A program made the position numbers and the translations under genes. The notes under the pieces were generated by a model. The model saw only the letters and a list, made by a program, of their open reading frames with translations, had not been told where the DNA came from and searched no databases. Shown here piece by piece: positions 17,492-25,693 of a stretch of 64,000 nucleotides of DNA; the stretch's first letter is position 1, and each line of letters opens with the position of its first letter. This stretch comes from Clavibacter michiganensis subsp. insidiosus (GTDB lineage: Bacteria; Actinomycetota; Actinomycetes; Actinomycetales; Microbacteriaceae): NCBI RefSeq assembly GCF_002240565.1, contig NZ_MZMO01000001.1, forward strand, positions 1,488,001-1,552,000. Reading direction: 5' to 3'.

Positions 17492-18399
17492 GGGCGTGCT
17501 CCTGCCGTCGTGGTGGTGGCGGCGCCGGCCGGGGTGCCGCGCTCGCCGGAGGGCGGTCCGTCGCCGGAGCCCGCCGCGTCGCCCGCCAGCTCCGCGCGGA
17601 TCTCCTCCGCGAGCAGCGCGCTCACGGCCCGGCGCCAATCGGCGGCGCCGTGCGCGTCGGTGAACCACGATCCGATCGCCCGCACGTCCTCCGCGAGCGC
17701 GTCGGCCGCGGGGAGCGCGGGGTAGCGCAGCCGCTCGGGCCGGAGGGTCGCGCCGGTCACGGTGAGCGTGAACGCGCCGCCCTCGTCGAGCCGGCCGATC
17801 ACCACGGACCCGGACCGGCCGATGGGCGACAGCGCGATCTTGCGGAACGCCGTCCGCGCGCGCAGCGACGAGACCGGCACGTGGATCGACCGCAGCACGT
17901 CGCCGGGCCGGAGCGCCGTGGTCCGGTCGCCGGTCACGAGCTCCGCCACGGGCATCCGCTCGTCGGAGGCGGGGTCGTCGGCGATGGCCGCCCGCCAGAT
18001 GAGCGCCTCCGCGTCGAGCGCGGACGCGAGCGCCGTCATCGGCCCCGCTGGGAGCGCCGAGCAGACGTTGCCGCCGACGGTCGCGACCCGCCAGATCTTG
18101 GTCGACCCGAACAGCGCCGTGCAGGCCTGGAGGAAGAGGGGGTGCGCGGCCCAGCCGTCCCGCGGCGCGATCCCGGCGACCTCGGCGATCGTGCAGGTCG
18201 CGGCGATCTCGAGCCCGTCGTCCGTGACCACGAGCGACTCCCAGCCGAGCGCCTGCAGGTCGACGAGCCCCGTGAGGTGCGGGTGCGGCTCCGCGAAGAT
18301 GCCGGATCCGCCCGCCAGCGCCGCCACGGTCGGCCCGAGCGCGGCGAGGTCGTCGCGCGTCCGGGCGGGCACGACGGAGCGGACGGTCGGCTGGTCCAT
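17488..18399 (-). CDS. Xanthine dehydrogenase FAD-binding subunit
   Basis: A 303-residue protein of the CO-dehydrogenase flavoprotein family, which passes electrons from the [2Fe-2S] clusters to NAD or another acceptor. FAD-binding elements are TVAALAGGSGIFAE (pyrophosphate loop) and WRVATVGGNVCSALPAGP (the TIGGN-type loop, here TVGGN). VRSIHVPV-like LRSIHVPVSS and RKIALSPIGRSG follow. GAGGAGG precedes the ATG at 18399. It is the first gene of a two-gene operon with the fused Fe-S/Mo subunit. Confidence 0.85.
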   Translation of the reverse strand: MDQPTVRSVVPARTRDDLAALGPTVAALAGGSGIFAEPHPHLTGLVDLQALGWESLVVTDDGLEIAATCTIAEVAGIAPRDGWAAHPLFLQACTALFGSTKIWRVATVGGNVCSALPAGPMTALASALDAEALIWRAAIADDPASDERMPVAELVTGDRTTALRPGDVLRSIHVPVSSLRARTAFRKIALSPIGRSGSVVIGRLDEGGAFTLTVTGATLRPERLRYPALPAADALAEDVRAIGSWFTDAHGAADWRRAVSALLAEEIRAELAGDAAGSGDGPPSGERGTPAGAATTTTAGARP

Positions 18400-18579
18400 G
18401 GGCCTCCTCTGCGGGCGTCCCGGTCGCCGGCCGCGGATCCGTCGGGGGAGCGCGGTCGGGCGTGGGCGTGTGACAGCGATCCTCGCATCCAGTAGCCCCC
18501 GCCCCCGTCGGCGCGCCCCCGAGTTGCCGCGGCCCGGGCCCTGCTGCCACGCTCGGGGGGGGGGAGACCCGGGGAGACC
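18400..18579. other. Divergent intergenic region with a G10 homopolymer
   Basis: The region contains a run of ten G at 18555-18564, about 15 nt before the lipoprotein ATG, followed by two copies of GGGGAGACC (18561-18569 and 18571-18579). The tract sits within the expected leader or ribosome-binding region. The rest of the 180-bp gap shows no confident promoter. Confidence 0.55.
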
Positions 18580-19305
18580 ATGAGCATCCGCAGCACCGTC
18601 CACGCCGCCCGTCCCCGCCGTCGATCCCGCGGCCGTCCTGCGCTCGCCGCCAGCGGATCCGCGCTCGCCGCGTCCCTGCTCCTGGCGGGCTGCTCCGTCG
18701 GCCCCGACGGCCCGCCCGCCCCGCCGTTCGACGCCGTGACGATCGACCCCGCCGCCGCGCCCACGGCGTCCCCCGGCCAGCGCGTCGCCCTCGGCGAGGT
18801 GGTCGCCCTGCCGAGCGTGGACGAGACCGGCGCGACGGACGACGTGGTCGCGACGACCCTGCTGGGCGTCGCCGAGGGCCAGCCCACGTACTGGTCCGGC
18901 TACGAGGACGGCGCGCGGTTCGCTGACCGCACCCCCTTCTTCGCCTTCGTCCAGACCCGGTGGCTGCATGGCCAGGCCGGCCCGCAGAACGGCCCGGTCC
19001 TCCGCCCGTTCCTCGCCGACGGCACGGAGGTCGACATCATCCAACGCCAGCTCGGCGGCATCTCCGACGACGCCGAGTGCCCCTACGAGGTCCCCGACCT
19101 CGGCCTCGAGGACGGCCACCACATCGAGGAGCGGATGCAGTGCGTGGTCTACGCGGTGCCCGTCGGCCAGGAGCTCGCCGAGCTGCGCTGGCACGACGTC
19201 CCGCGCACCATCCTCCAGACGCCGGACCCCGCGACGCACCCGTACCTCGAGGCGCCCGTGGTCTGGGAGGTCGACGCCCTCCCCGCGGCGGCGGTGGAGG
19301 GATGA
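18580..19305 (+). CDS. Secreted lipoprotein of unknown function
   Basis: The product is 241 residues. A basic N-terminus, hydrophobic segment ALAASLLLAGC with lipobox Cys38, and a Pro/Ala-rich spacer indicate lipid anchoring outside the membrane. The mature part has TYWSGYEDGARF, FFAFVQTRWLHGQAG and IIQRQLGGISDDAECPYE and contains a Cys pair (in AECPYE and MQCVVY) that could form a disulfide. No known family was recognised. Its stop overlaps the ATG of the next membrane protein (ATGA). Confidence 0.65.
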   Translation: MSIRSTVHAARPRRRSRGRPALAASGSALAASLLLAGCSVGPDGPPAPPFDAVTIDPAAAPTASPGQRVALGEVVALPSVDETGATDDVVATTLLGVAEGQPTYWSGYEDGARFADRTPFFAFVQTRWLHGQAGPQNGPVLRPFLADGTEVDIIQRQLGGISDDAECPYEVPDLGLEDGHHIEERMQCVVYAVPVGQELAELRWHDVPRTILQTPDPATHPYLEAPVVWEVDALPAAAVEG

Positions 19306-19760
19306 CGACGGTGACCGCGCCCCGCCGCGCCCGCCGCGAGCTCCGGGCCGCCGCCGTCCTGCTGCTCGTGCAGGGCGTGCTGATGGAGGGCCTCGTCGCC
19401 GCGGGCCTCGTCGTCGTCCTGGTGCTCGGGATCCCGCAGGCCGACATCACGGCCCACGCGGAGGTCTTCGCGCTGCCGTACCTGCAGGACGAGCTCTACC
19501 CGATGATGGCGATGAGCGGGATCTTCGCCGCGCTCCGCATCACCGTGGGCATCGGCCTCTGGCGCGACCGGCTCTGGGGACTCGCGCTCGCGGGCGTCAT
19601 GTGCGCGGTGACCCTCGTGCTGATGGTGTTCCTGCTGCCGGCCGGGCTCCTCGACGGCGCGCTGTCCGGCGCCGCGCTCGTGCTCCTCTTGCACGCGCGG
19701 CTCGGGCGCGACGCGGCGGGTACCGTGCGCCCGGCGCTCGTCGGGGCCGATCGCCCGTGA
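19302..19760 (+). CDS. Small four-TM membrane protein, coupled to the lipoprotein
   Basis: The product is 152 residues with helices at about 15-42, 62-85, 88-112 and 115-130. It is not recognised. The 4-nt overlap with the lipoprotein gene implies a shared transcript, and perhaps an envelope complex. A GC hairpin at 19771-19786 follows the stop. Confidence 0.6.
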   Translation: MTTVTAPRRARRELRAAAVLLLVQGVLMEGLVAAGLVVVLVLGIPQADITAHAEVFALPYLQDELYPMMAMSGIFAALRITVGIGLWRDRLWGLALAGVMCAVTLVLMVFLLPAGLLDGALSGAALVLLLHARLGRDAAGTVRPALVGADRP

Positions 19761-19770
19761 TCCACTGACC

Positions 19771-19786
19771 GCCCCCGACCGGGGGC
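19771..19786 (+). terminator. GC hairpin after the lipoprotein operon
   Basis: A perfect 7-bp inverted repeat with a 2-nt centre (GCCCCCG/CGGGGGC) 11 nt after the stop. There is no U tract, so it is a candidate only. Confidence 0.4.
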
Positions 19787-19875
19787 GCGGGCCCCGGCTC
19801 GGTAGGATGGCGAGTCGCCACCCATCGGGTCGGGCGCACGCATCAGGCACACGAGAAGCACCAAGGGGATGATCC

Positions 19876-21567
19876 ATGGCGGGCAGCGCACGGCAGTTCA
19901 ACGTAGCGCTCGAGCCGACGGTCGATCCCGCCACCAGCGAGGAGGAGTACTCCCGCCAGGACGACGCGGTCGCCCCGGCGCCCGCCACGTGGCCCACCAC
20001 GCATCACCGCCCCGACGTCGTCGTCCGCAAGGGCCTCGCCACGCTGGTCAACCGCACGCTGACGCCGCACCAGGCGCTCGTGACCGACCTCCTCTTCATC
20101 CGCGACGCGCTGCTCGCGACCGGCATCGACTTCTGGCTGATCCGCGGCAACGACGAGCGCCCGGTCATCGCCATCGACGTGCAGAACCGCGACACCGTGG
20201 TCCGCGCCCTCGTCGCCGCCTGCGCCGATGAGCCGCTCTACGCGAAGACCGTCGACGGCCGCCGCCGCCCGCCGCTGCTCGTCGCCGACGGCCGCCTCAC
20301 CGACAACCCCGACGCCGGCATCTTCCGCCTCTACCGCCCGCGCATCGAGCCGGTGGGCCTCCTGGCCTACGGCGCGTCCACCGCGGTCGAGCTGCAGTTC
20401 TTCCGCTTCGAGGGCGAGACCATCGTCTGGCCGGTCGAGAACTCGCTCACGCGCGAGATCCTGCCCGCCGCCGAGGTCGTGCCGACCACGGTCGAGATGT
20501 ACGGCCACGAGTGGAAGACGCTCCGCGGCATGTTCGACGCGCAGGCGTCCGACATCACGTTCGACATCGACATGGTCTTCTCCTGGGTCGACGGCAACGA
20601 CCCCGAGTTCCAGAAGCGCCGCGCCGAGCGCATGAAGGACGTCGTGGTCGGCGAGGGCGACGACTCCGAGGCCCGCTTCCGCCAGATCGACGAGCTCAAG
20701 TACGCGCTCCGCTCGGTGTACCTGTTCGCGCCGTGGGTGCGCCGGATCTTCATCGTCACCGACTCCCCGAAGCCGTCGTGGCTGGCCGACCACCCCGCCG
20801 TCACGTTCGTGCGCAGCGAGGAGTTCTTCACGGATCCCGCCGCCCTCCCCACGCACAACTCGCAGGCCGTCGAGTCGCAGCTGCAGCACATCCCGGGCCT
20901 CAGCGAGCACTTCCTCTACTCGAACGACGACATGTTCTTCGGCCGCCCGGTGCAGCCCGGCATGTTCTTCTCGCCCGGCGGGATCACCAAGTTCATCGAG
21001 GCGGCCACGCGCATCGGCCTGGGCGACAACGACTCCGACCGCAGCGGGTTCGAGAACTCCGCGCGCGTCAACCGGCGCCTGCTCATGGAGCGCTTCGGCC
21101 GCCTCATCACGCGCCACCTCGAGCACGCCGCCACGCCGCTGCGCAAGAGCGTGCTGCTGGAGCTCGAGCAGGAGTTCGCGGAGGACTTCCACCGCACGCA
21201 GCTCAGCCGCTTCCGCTCGAGCACCGACATCTCGGTCACCAACTCGCTGTACCACTACTACGCGCAGATGACCGCGCGGGCGGTCCAGCAGGAGAACGCG
21301 AAGGTCGCCTACGTCGACACCACGTCGCGCGCCGGCCTCGACATGCTCCCCGGCCTCCTCAAGCGCCGCTCGCAGGACTTCTTCTGCCTCAACGACGGCT
21401 CCTTCCCGGAGGTGCCGGCCGACGAGCGCCAGGCGCGCGTGCAGGACTTCCTCGAGCGGTACTACGGCATCCCGGCGCCCTGGGAGGCGGAGGTCGCGGA
21501 CGCCGCGGGAGCCCCGTCCGCCGGCGCGCCCGACGCGTCCGCCGCTCCCGCCCCTCCCGCCGAGTGA
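19876..21567 (+). CDS. Stealth-family sugar-phosphate (hexose-1-phosphoryl) transferase
   Basis: A 563-residue protein with all four Stealth conserved regions: CR1 DIDMVFSWVDGNDP (residues about 228-241), CR2 LKYALRSVYLFAPWVRRIF through TDSPKPSW, CR3 HAATPLRKSVLLELEQEF with FRSSTDIS, and CR4 DFFCLNDGS. The middle has YSNDDMFFGRP. Family members transfer sugar phosphates to cell-surface or capsular polysaccharides. A start at 19876 is supported by AAGGGG 8 nt upstream; a TAGGAT box at about 19802 suggests a leader of some 60 nt. The following J-domain gene overlaps it by 4 nt. Confidence 0.85.
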   Translation: MAGSARQFNVALEPTVDPATSEEEYSRQDDAVAPAPATWPTTHHRPDVVVRKGLATLVNRTLTPHQALVTDLLFIRDALLATGIDFWLIRGNDERPVIAIDVQNRDTVVRALVAACADEPLYAKTVDGRRRPPLLVADGRLTDNPDAGIFRLYRPRIEPVGLLAYGASTAVELQFFRFEGETIVWPVENSLTREILPAAEVVPTTVEMYGHEWKTLRGMFDAQASDITFDIDMVFSWVDGNDPEFQKRRAERMKDVVVGEGDDSEARFRQIDELKYALRSVYLFAPWVRRIFIVTDSPKPSWLADHPAVTFVRSEEFFTDPAALPTHNSQAVESQLQHIPGLSEHFLYSNDDMFFGRPVQPGMFFSPGGITKFIEAATRIGLGDNDSDRSGFENSARVNRRLLMERFGRLITRHLEHAATPLRKSVLLELEQEFAEDFHRTQLSRFRSSTDISVTNSLYHYYAQMTARAVQQENAKVAYVDTTSRAGLDMLPGLLKRRSQDFFCLNDGSFPEVPADERQARVQDFLERYYGIPAPWEAEVADAAGAPSAGAPDASAAPAPPAE

Positions 21568-22544
21568 GTCGCGCGGGGAGCCCCGCCGACCGCACGCCGT
21601 ACGAGGTGCTCGGCGTGGATCCCGCGGCCGGCACCGCGACCCTCCGCGCCGCGTACCGCCGGCTGGTGCGCGCCACCCACCCGGACACCGGCGGCGAGGC
21701 GCACCTCTTCCACGCGGTGCAGCGCGCGTGGGAGCTCGTCGGGGATCCCGACGACCGCGCCGCGTACGACCGCGGGCAGGGTCGCGCGTCCGCGGCCGAT
21801 GACGAGCCGCTCGGGCCGGACGAGGCCGGGTACGCGCCCGTGCCCGGATCCGGCACCCGCATCGGCGCGGCCGTCCACGGCGTCGCGGGCGCGCTCGCCC
21901 GCGCCCACTACCTCGACCGCGTGGCGGAGTGGCAGGGCGTCGCGCCGGGCGCCGACCCCGGCGTGGATCCCTGGTCGCCCGAGCTCGTGCGCCGGGCCCC
22001 GCGCGACGTCCGCTGGCTGCTCGCGAAGGCGCTGGCGGAGGAGGCGACCGCGCGCGCTGCCGCCTCGCTCGGCATGGGCGCCACGATCTTCCACGACGTG
22101 CGCCCGCTCGACGGCGCGGGCAAGGTCGACCACGTCGTGCTCGCGCCCGCCGGCCTCTTCGCGCTCAGCTCCGAGGACTGGGGCACGGACGTGCAGCTGG
22201 TGCGCGGCGAGCTGCAGCCGGTCGCGCCGGATCCCGACGGCGCCCTCGCCCCGGGCGACGCGCCCGTCACGTGGCTGGTCGGCGCCGCGCGCGCCCTCGC
22301 GGCCTCGGCCGGCGTGCGCTTCGCGGCCGCGGTGGTCGTCGTGCCGGACGACGCGCTCGCGCAGCCGGTCGAGCGCGTGGAGCGCGGGCGCAACCGCGGC
22401 GCCCTCGTCGTCCGCCGATCCGTCCTGCCGCTCGTGCTGCGCGACGGCGTCTCGGAGGAGGGCCGGCTCAGCGTCGCGGACCCCTACGCCGTGCGCGCGC
22501 TGCTCCGCGAACGTCTGACGCTGCTCGGGCCCGCCGCGGGCTGA
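21564..22544 (+). CDS. J-domain protein with a C-terminal NERD-like domain
   Basis: A 326-residue protein. Residues 11-62 form a J domain (TPYEVLGVDPAAG, RATHPDTGG with HPD at 39-41, AWELVGDPDDRAAYD), which stimulates Hsp70 ATPase. Downstream, DGAGKVDHVVLAPAGLFAL is typical of the nuclease-related NERD fold, followed by a region ending near ARALAASAGVRFAAAVVVVPDD. No zinc-finger or Gly/Phe-rich segment of true DnaJ is present. GTG at 21564 overlaps the Stealth stop (GTGA), so the two are co-translated. Confidence 0.72.
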   Translation: MSRAGSPADRTPYEVLGVDPAAGTATLRAAYRRLVRATHPDTGGEAHLFHAVQRAWELVGDPDDRAAYDRGQGRASAADDEPLGPDEAGYAPVPGSGTRIGAAVHGVAGALARAHYLDRVAEWQGVAPGADPGVDPWSPELVRRAPRDVRWLLAKALAEEATARAAASLGMGATIFHDVRPLDGAGKVDHVVLAPAGLFALSSEDWGTDVQLVRGELQPVAPDPDGALAPGDAPVTWLVGAARALAASAGVRFAAAVVVVPDDALAQPVERVERGRNRGALVVRRSVLPLVLRDGVSEEGRLSVADPYAVRALLRERLTLLGPAAG

Positions 22545-22576
22545 CGCGGACGACGGCCGCGGCACGCAGAAGAGCC

Positions 22577-22596
22577 CGCCGCGACGGATCGCGGCG
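22577..22596. terminator. Bidirectional hairpin between convergent genes
   Basis: An 8-bp stem (22577-22584 with 22589-22596) with a CGGA loop lies between the J-domain gene (+) and the small acidic gene (-). Confidence 0.5.
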
Positions 22597-22619
22597 AGCC
22601 CGCGGGCGGTGCGGGTGGA

Positions 22620-22883
22620 TCACGCGGGGAGGTCGGTCGGCGCGTCGCCCGCGCCCGCGCCGGCACCGGTGTCGGCCGCGTCCTCGTCCGCTCCGAGCGA
22701 GTCGCCGCCGCTTGCGAGGCCGCCGTCACCGGGCGCCTCGTCGTCGTCGACGTGCTGGATGCTCTCGCCGTCGGGGACCGTGCCGCCGACGCTCGCGTCG
22801 GAGTCGCCCTCGCCGGGCATGGCCTGGGTGACGCCGGGGGCGCCCTGGACGGTGGACAGGGGATCGATGTCGGAGTCGCTCAT
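22620..22883 (-). CDS. Small acidic hypothetical protein
   Basis: The product is 87 residues, very rich in Asp, Gly and Ala, probably disordered; it begins MSDSDIDPLSTVQGAP. No Cys, no membrane segment and no recognised family. The start is supported by a TACGGT box 6 nt before the ATG, consistent with a leaderless transcript. Confidence 0.55.
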   Translation of the reverse strand: MSDSDIDPLSTVQGAPGVTQAMPGEGDSDASVGGTVPDGESIQHVDDDEAPGDGGLASGGDSLGADEDAADTGAGAGAGDAPTDLPA

Positions 22884-22889
22884 CACTCG

Positions 22890-22895
22890 ACCGTA
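22890..22895 (-). promoter_or_regulatory. -10 box TACGGT, leaderless start
   Basis: TACGGT on the minus strand ends 6 nt before the ATG at 22883. Confidence 0.5.
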
Positions 22896-22944
22896 CGCCG
22901 GAGCGCCGCGCGCGTCCGGGTGTGCGCGGGACCGGCGGGCGCGG

Positions 22945-23970
22945 TCAGACGGCGGGGGCGAGCGGCGCGTCGAGCTCGTCGACGCAGCCGGCGAAGGCGC
23001 GGGTGAGCGCGTCGAGCTCCCCGGCGTCCGGACGCGGGTCGGGGAAGAGCGCACGCGCCTCCCCGGCGTCCCGACCGGCGAACAGCAGGGCGCGCTCGTG
23101 CAGGCGCCTGTCCCCGGCAGCGACGCAGGCGTCGCCCATGAGCGCCACGTGGTGCCCGACCCGCGCGTCGAGATCCGCCGCGCGGGCGTGGGCCACCCGC
23201 CACAGGATCGGGGTGCGGGGGTTGTGCATCTCCGTGGCCGCGACGACGCGGTCGACGGCGGCGTCGAGCTCCTCGACGGGGAGGAGCGGACGTCCGGTCC
23301 GGGACTGGAGGCGGATCAGCTGGCAGATCTCGACGGCCGTGGCGGGCGGCGAGCCCGGTGCCGCGGCGGGCGCGTCGTCGTCGAGCGCGGCGACGTAGTC
23401 GAGCGCCACGTCGAGCGGCGGGTCGCCGCCGCGGCTGTCCTCGGCCGCGGCCCGGGCGGACGCGAGCGCCTCGGCTTCGGCGCCGACGGCGACGAGCGTC
23501 TTGAGCAGCGAGATCCTGCTGCGCAGCCGGAGCATGAACATCGCACCGCCGAGCACCGCCGGGCTCGCGTCCCGGCCGCGCACGAGGTCGACGCCGAGGA
23601 GCTCCGCGCGACCGGGCTGCCGGCCGCTGGACAGCTCGTGCACCTCCCGCAGGAGCGCGATCGCGGCGCGCGGCTCCCCGGCGTACCGCAGGAGGTCGGC
23701 GTGGTTGATCACGCATTCGATGCCGAACCGGATCGCGTCCGCGTCCGTGCGCATGAGCCGGTCGGCGGCCTGGATCCCGCGATCCAGCAGCTCGGACGCC
23801 TGCGCTGCCCTGCCCGAGCGGGCCAGCACCAGCGTGAGGGTGTTCAGGGCGAGGAAGAGGCGGTCGGGCGTGCGCTCGTCGTCGCCGTCGACGTAGCGCC
23901 GGGCGTTGTCGACCAGCTCGGAGGTGCGCCACAGCTGCGGCGGCGTGTCGATGAGGGTCTCGTTGATCAT
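22945..23970 (-). CDS. TPR-like helical hypothetical protein
   Basis: The product is 341 residues, helical, with repeating Ala/Leu-rich pairs such as LFLALNTLTLVLARSGRAAQASELLDRG split across two helices, GEPRAAIALLREVHEL, and TLVAVGAEAEALASARAA. This spacing suggests tetratricopeptide-type repeats, but no catalytic motif is seen. No signal peptide. It may be a scaffold or regulator; the function is unknown. The ATG at 23970 is the first of the frame that fits the repeat boundary. Confidence 0.5.
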   Translation of the reverse strand: MINETLIDTPPQLWRTSELVDNARRYVDGDDERTPDRLFLALNTLTLVLARSGRAAQASELLDRGIQAADRLMRTDADAIRFGIECVINHADLLRYAGEPRAAIALLREVHELSSGRQPGRAELLGVDLVRGRDASPAVLGGAMFMLRLRSRISLLKTLVAVGAEAEALASARAAAEDSRGGDPPLDVALDYVAALDDDAPAAAPGSPPATAVEICQLIRLQSRTGRPLLPVEELDAAVDRVVAATEMHNPRTPILWRVAHARAADLDARVGHHVALMGDACVAAGDRRLHERALLFAGRDAGEARALFPDPRPDAGELDALTRAFAGCVDELDAPLAPAV

Positions 23971-24190
23971 GCGGTGCTCGGCCTCTTCCCGTGGGGCGCC
24001 GGTGTCCGGCGCTCGTGATGCGCCGTCGGGCGCCCCGCGTCTCGAGGCCGTGGGCATGGCCGAGGACGGGATCGAGACGGGAGGCCCACGGTAGGCGCAC
24101 GTCGCGCGCGGTGTCCGTCCCCGTCCACACTGGCGGCCCACGCACGAGCGCGCCGCCCGCGATGCGGACGGCGCGCTCGGGGATCGCGAC
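23971..24190. other. Intergenic region, 220 bp
   Basis: It holds the terminator hairpin of the 24191-24625 gene at its right end. The remaining 170 bp show no convincing gene, repeat or promoter. Confidence 0.5.
24146..24178 (-). terminator. Long hairpin terminator
   Basis: A 10-bp perfect outer stem (24146-24155 with 24169-24178) is extended after one mismatch by a 4-bp inner stem around a GAT loop. It begins 13 nt past the minus-strand stop. Confidence 0.65.
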
Positions 24191-24625
24191 TCAGTCGATG
24201 CGCGTGAGGCCCTCGAGGCGGCCGAGGAGGTCGCGGTCCTGCGCGTCGAGGTCGCCCTCGGCGGCGACGACGCGGATGGCGGCGTCGAAGTCGAGGTCCT
24301 GGTCGTCGGCGACGCCCGCGACGTCGGCCACGACCCAGAGGAAGCTGACGAGCTCGGGGAGGATCTCGGACAGCACGGCGTCCGGGAAGATCGCCGCGGC
24401 CTGGCGGAACATGCGGTCGGTGGCGGGGCCGCCGAACGCGTGGTCGAGGTCGGCGACGATGCCGTCGTCCTCGTCGAGGTCGGTGGAGATCCAGTTGGCG
24501 ACGTGCTCGCCGTCGAGGTGGATGGCCGAGATGAAGAGGGGCTCGCCACCCGACTCGCTCTCGACGATCTCGGTGATCGTGTAGCCGGCGACGCCGGGAG
24601 GCGTGAGAAGGGAGTCGTCATCCAT
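24191..24625 (-). CDS. Hypothetical acidic protein, 144 residues
   Basis: Not recognised. The sequence begins MDDDSLLTPPGVAG and continues with a short beta-rich part (GYTITEIVESESGGEPLFIS) and then helices rich in Asp and Ala. No membrane segment or known motif. A TAGCAT box 7 nt before the ATG at 24625 favours this start over the in-frame ATG 3 codons upstream. It is divergent from the DNA-glycosylase-like gene, which has its own leaderless promoter. Confidence 0.55.
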   Translation of the reverse strand: MDDDSLLTPPGVAGYTITEIVESESGGEPLFISAIHLDGEHVANWISTDLDEDDGIVADLDHAFGGPATDRMFRQAAAIFPDAVLSEILPELVSFLWVVADVAGVADDQDLDFDAAIRVVAAEGDLDAQDRDLLGRLEGLTRID

Positions 24626-24632
24626 GCCGCCC

Positions 24633-24638
24633 ATGCTA
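24633..24638 (-). promoter_or_regulatory. -10 box TAGCAT, leaderless start
   Basis: TAGCAT on the minus strand ends 7 nt before the ATG at 24625 and decides between two in-frame starts. Confidence 0.5.
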
Positions 24639-24705
24639 TCCGGGCAGGGGCCTCCGGCGAGCCCCCGTTCCGCGCCCTCGGGCGGATCCCGGGAGGCGTC
24701 GCGGG

Positions 24706-24711
24706 TAGCCT
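24706..24711 (+). promoter_or_regulatory. -10 box TAGCCT, leaderless start
   Basis: TAGCCT ends 6 nt before the ATG at 24718 and no ribosome binding site is present. Confidence 0.5.
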
Positions 24712-24717
24712 CGACGG

Positions 24718-25692
24718 ATGACCCCTGCCGCCGACCTCGCGCCCTCCGCGGCGACGGTCCCGGCGGCCCCGGCGGTCGGCCCGGAGGCGCGCGACCTGCC
24801 CGCGGTCCTGGATCCCGCGGCCTGGCGCGACCGCGCCGCCCGCCACGCCGACCGCGCCGACGCCTTCTCCGCGGGGTTCCGCGCGCGCCGCCTCGCCGGC
24901 CGCACGCACGAGGTCGACGACTTCCTCTTCACCTACTACCCGCACAAGCCGTCGCTGCTGAAGCGCTGGCACCCGGGGGCGGGCGTCACGCTCGCGGACG
25001 TGGCGGGCGACGAGCGCGCGGCCTGGCGCTGGTACGTCGCCGACGAGGAGCGGGCGGCGGGCGCCGTCCGGGTCGACGCGTCGGCGTACCTCGAGGCGCG
25101 CGGATCCACCGCCTCCTTCATCGAGCGGATCCTCGGCCGCACCGCCGCGCGCCCCGGCCGCTTCTCCTGCTTCGGCCTGCACGAGTGGGCGATGGTCTAC
25201 CGGGTCGGGCCCGGCGAGCAGCGGCACGAGCGGCTGCCGCTGCGCCTCGGATCCGCCGCCACCGACGAGGTCGTCGAGACGCACAAGCTCGCGTGCACGC
25301 ACATCGACGCGTTCCGCTTCTTCACGCCCGAGGCCGTGCCGCGGAACGCGCTCGCGCCCACGCGCGAGACGCAGCCGGACCTCGATCAGCCCGGCTGCCT
25401 GCACGCGGGGATGGACGTCTACAAGTGGGCGACCAAGCTCGGCCCGCTCGTGCCCGGCGAGGTGCTCCTCGACGCCTTCGAGCTCGCCCGCGACATCCGA
25501 TCGCTCGACATGCGCGCCAGCCCGTACGACGTGTCCGGCCTCGGGCTCGAGGCCGTGCGGATCGAGGAGCCCGCGGGCAAGGCACGCTACGCGGCCGAGC
25601 AGCGCGGATTCGCGGAGCGGTCGAACGGGCTGCGGGCGCGGATCCTCGCCGAGCTCGGGCACGCCCGCGGCGCGGCCGCCGCCGGGCTCTAG
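24718..25692 (+). CDS. Actinobacterial protein annotated as 3-methyladenine DNA glycosylase
   Basis: A 324-residue conserved actinobacterial protein with VDDFLFTYYPHKPSLLKRWHPG, FSCFGLHEWAMVY, THKLACTHIDAFRFFTPEA and QPGCLHAGMDVYKWATKL. Homologues carry the product name 3-methyladenine DNA glycosylase, but no helix-hairpin-helix or AlkA/Tag catalytic motif is visible, so that name should be treated with caution. The many conserved His, Cys and Trp residues suggest an enzyme. Its TAG stop lies in the CTAG at which the first IS481 element is inserted, so the protein is intact despite the insertion. Confidence 0.65.
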   Translation: MTPAADLAPSAATVPAAPAVGPEARDLPAVLDPAAWRDRAARHADRADAFSAGFRARRLAGRTHEVDDFLFTYYPHKPSLLKRWHPGAGVTLADVAGDERAAWRWYVADEERAAGAVRVDASAYLEARGSTASFIERILGRTAARPGRFSCFGLHEWAMVYRVGPGEQRHERLPLRLGSAATDEVVETHKLACTHIDAFRFFTPEAVPRNALAPTRETQPDLDQPGCLHAGMDVYKWATKLGPLVPGEVLLDAFELARDIRSLDMRASPYDVSGLGLEAVRIEEPAGKARYAAEQRGFAERSNGLRARILAELGHARGAAAAGL

Positions 25693-25693
25693 G
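25688..25693. repeat. Target site flank of IS copy 1, left (TCTAGG)
   Basis: The six bases next to the left terminal repeat contain CTAG. The right flank is GCTAGA, so only the central CTAG is duplicated. Confidence 0.55.
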
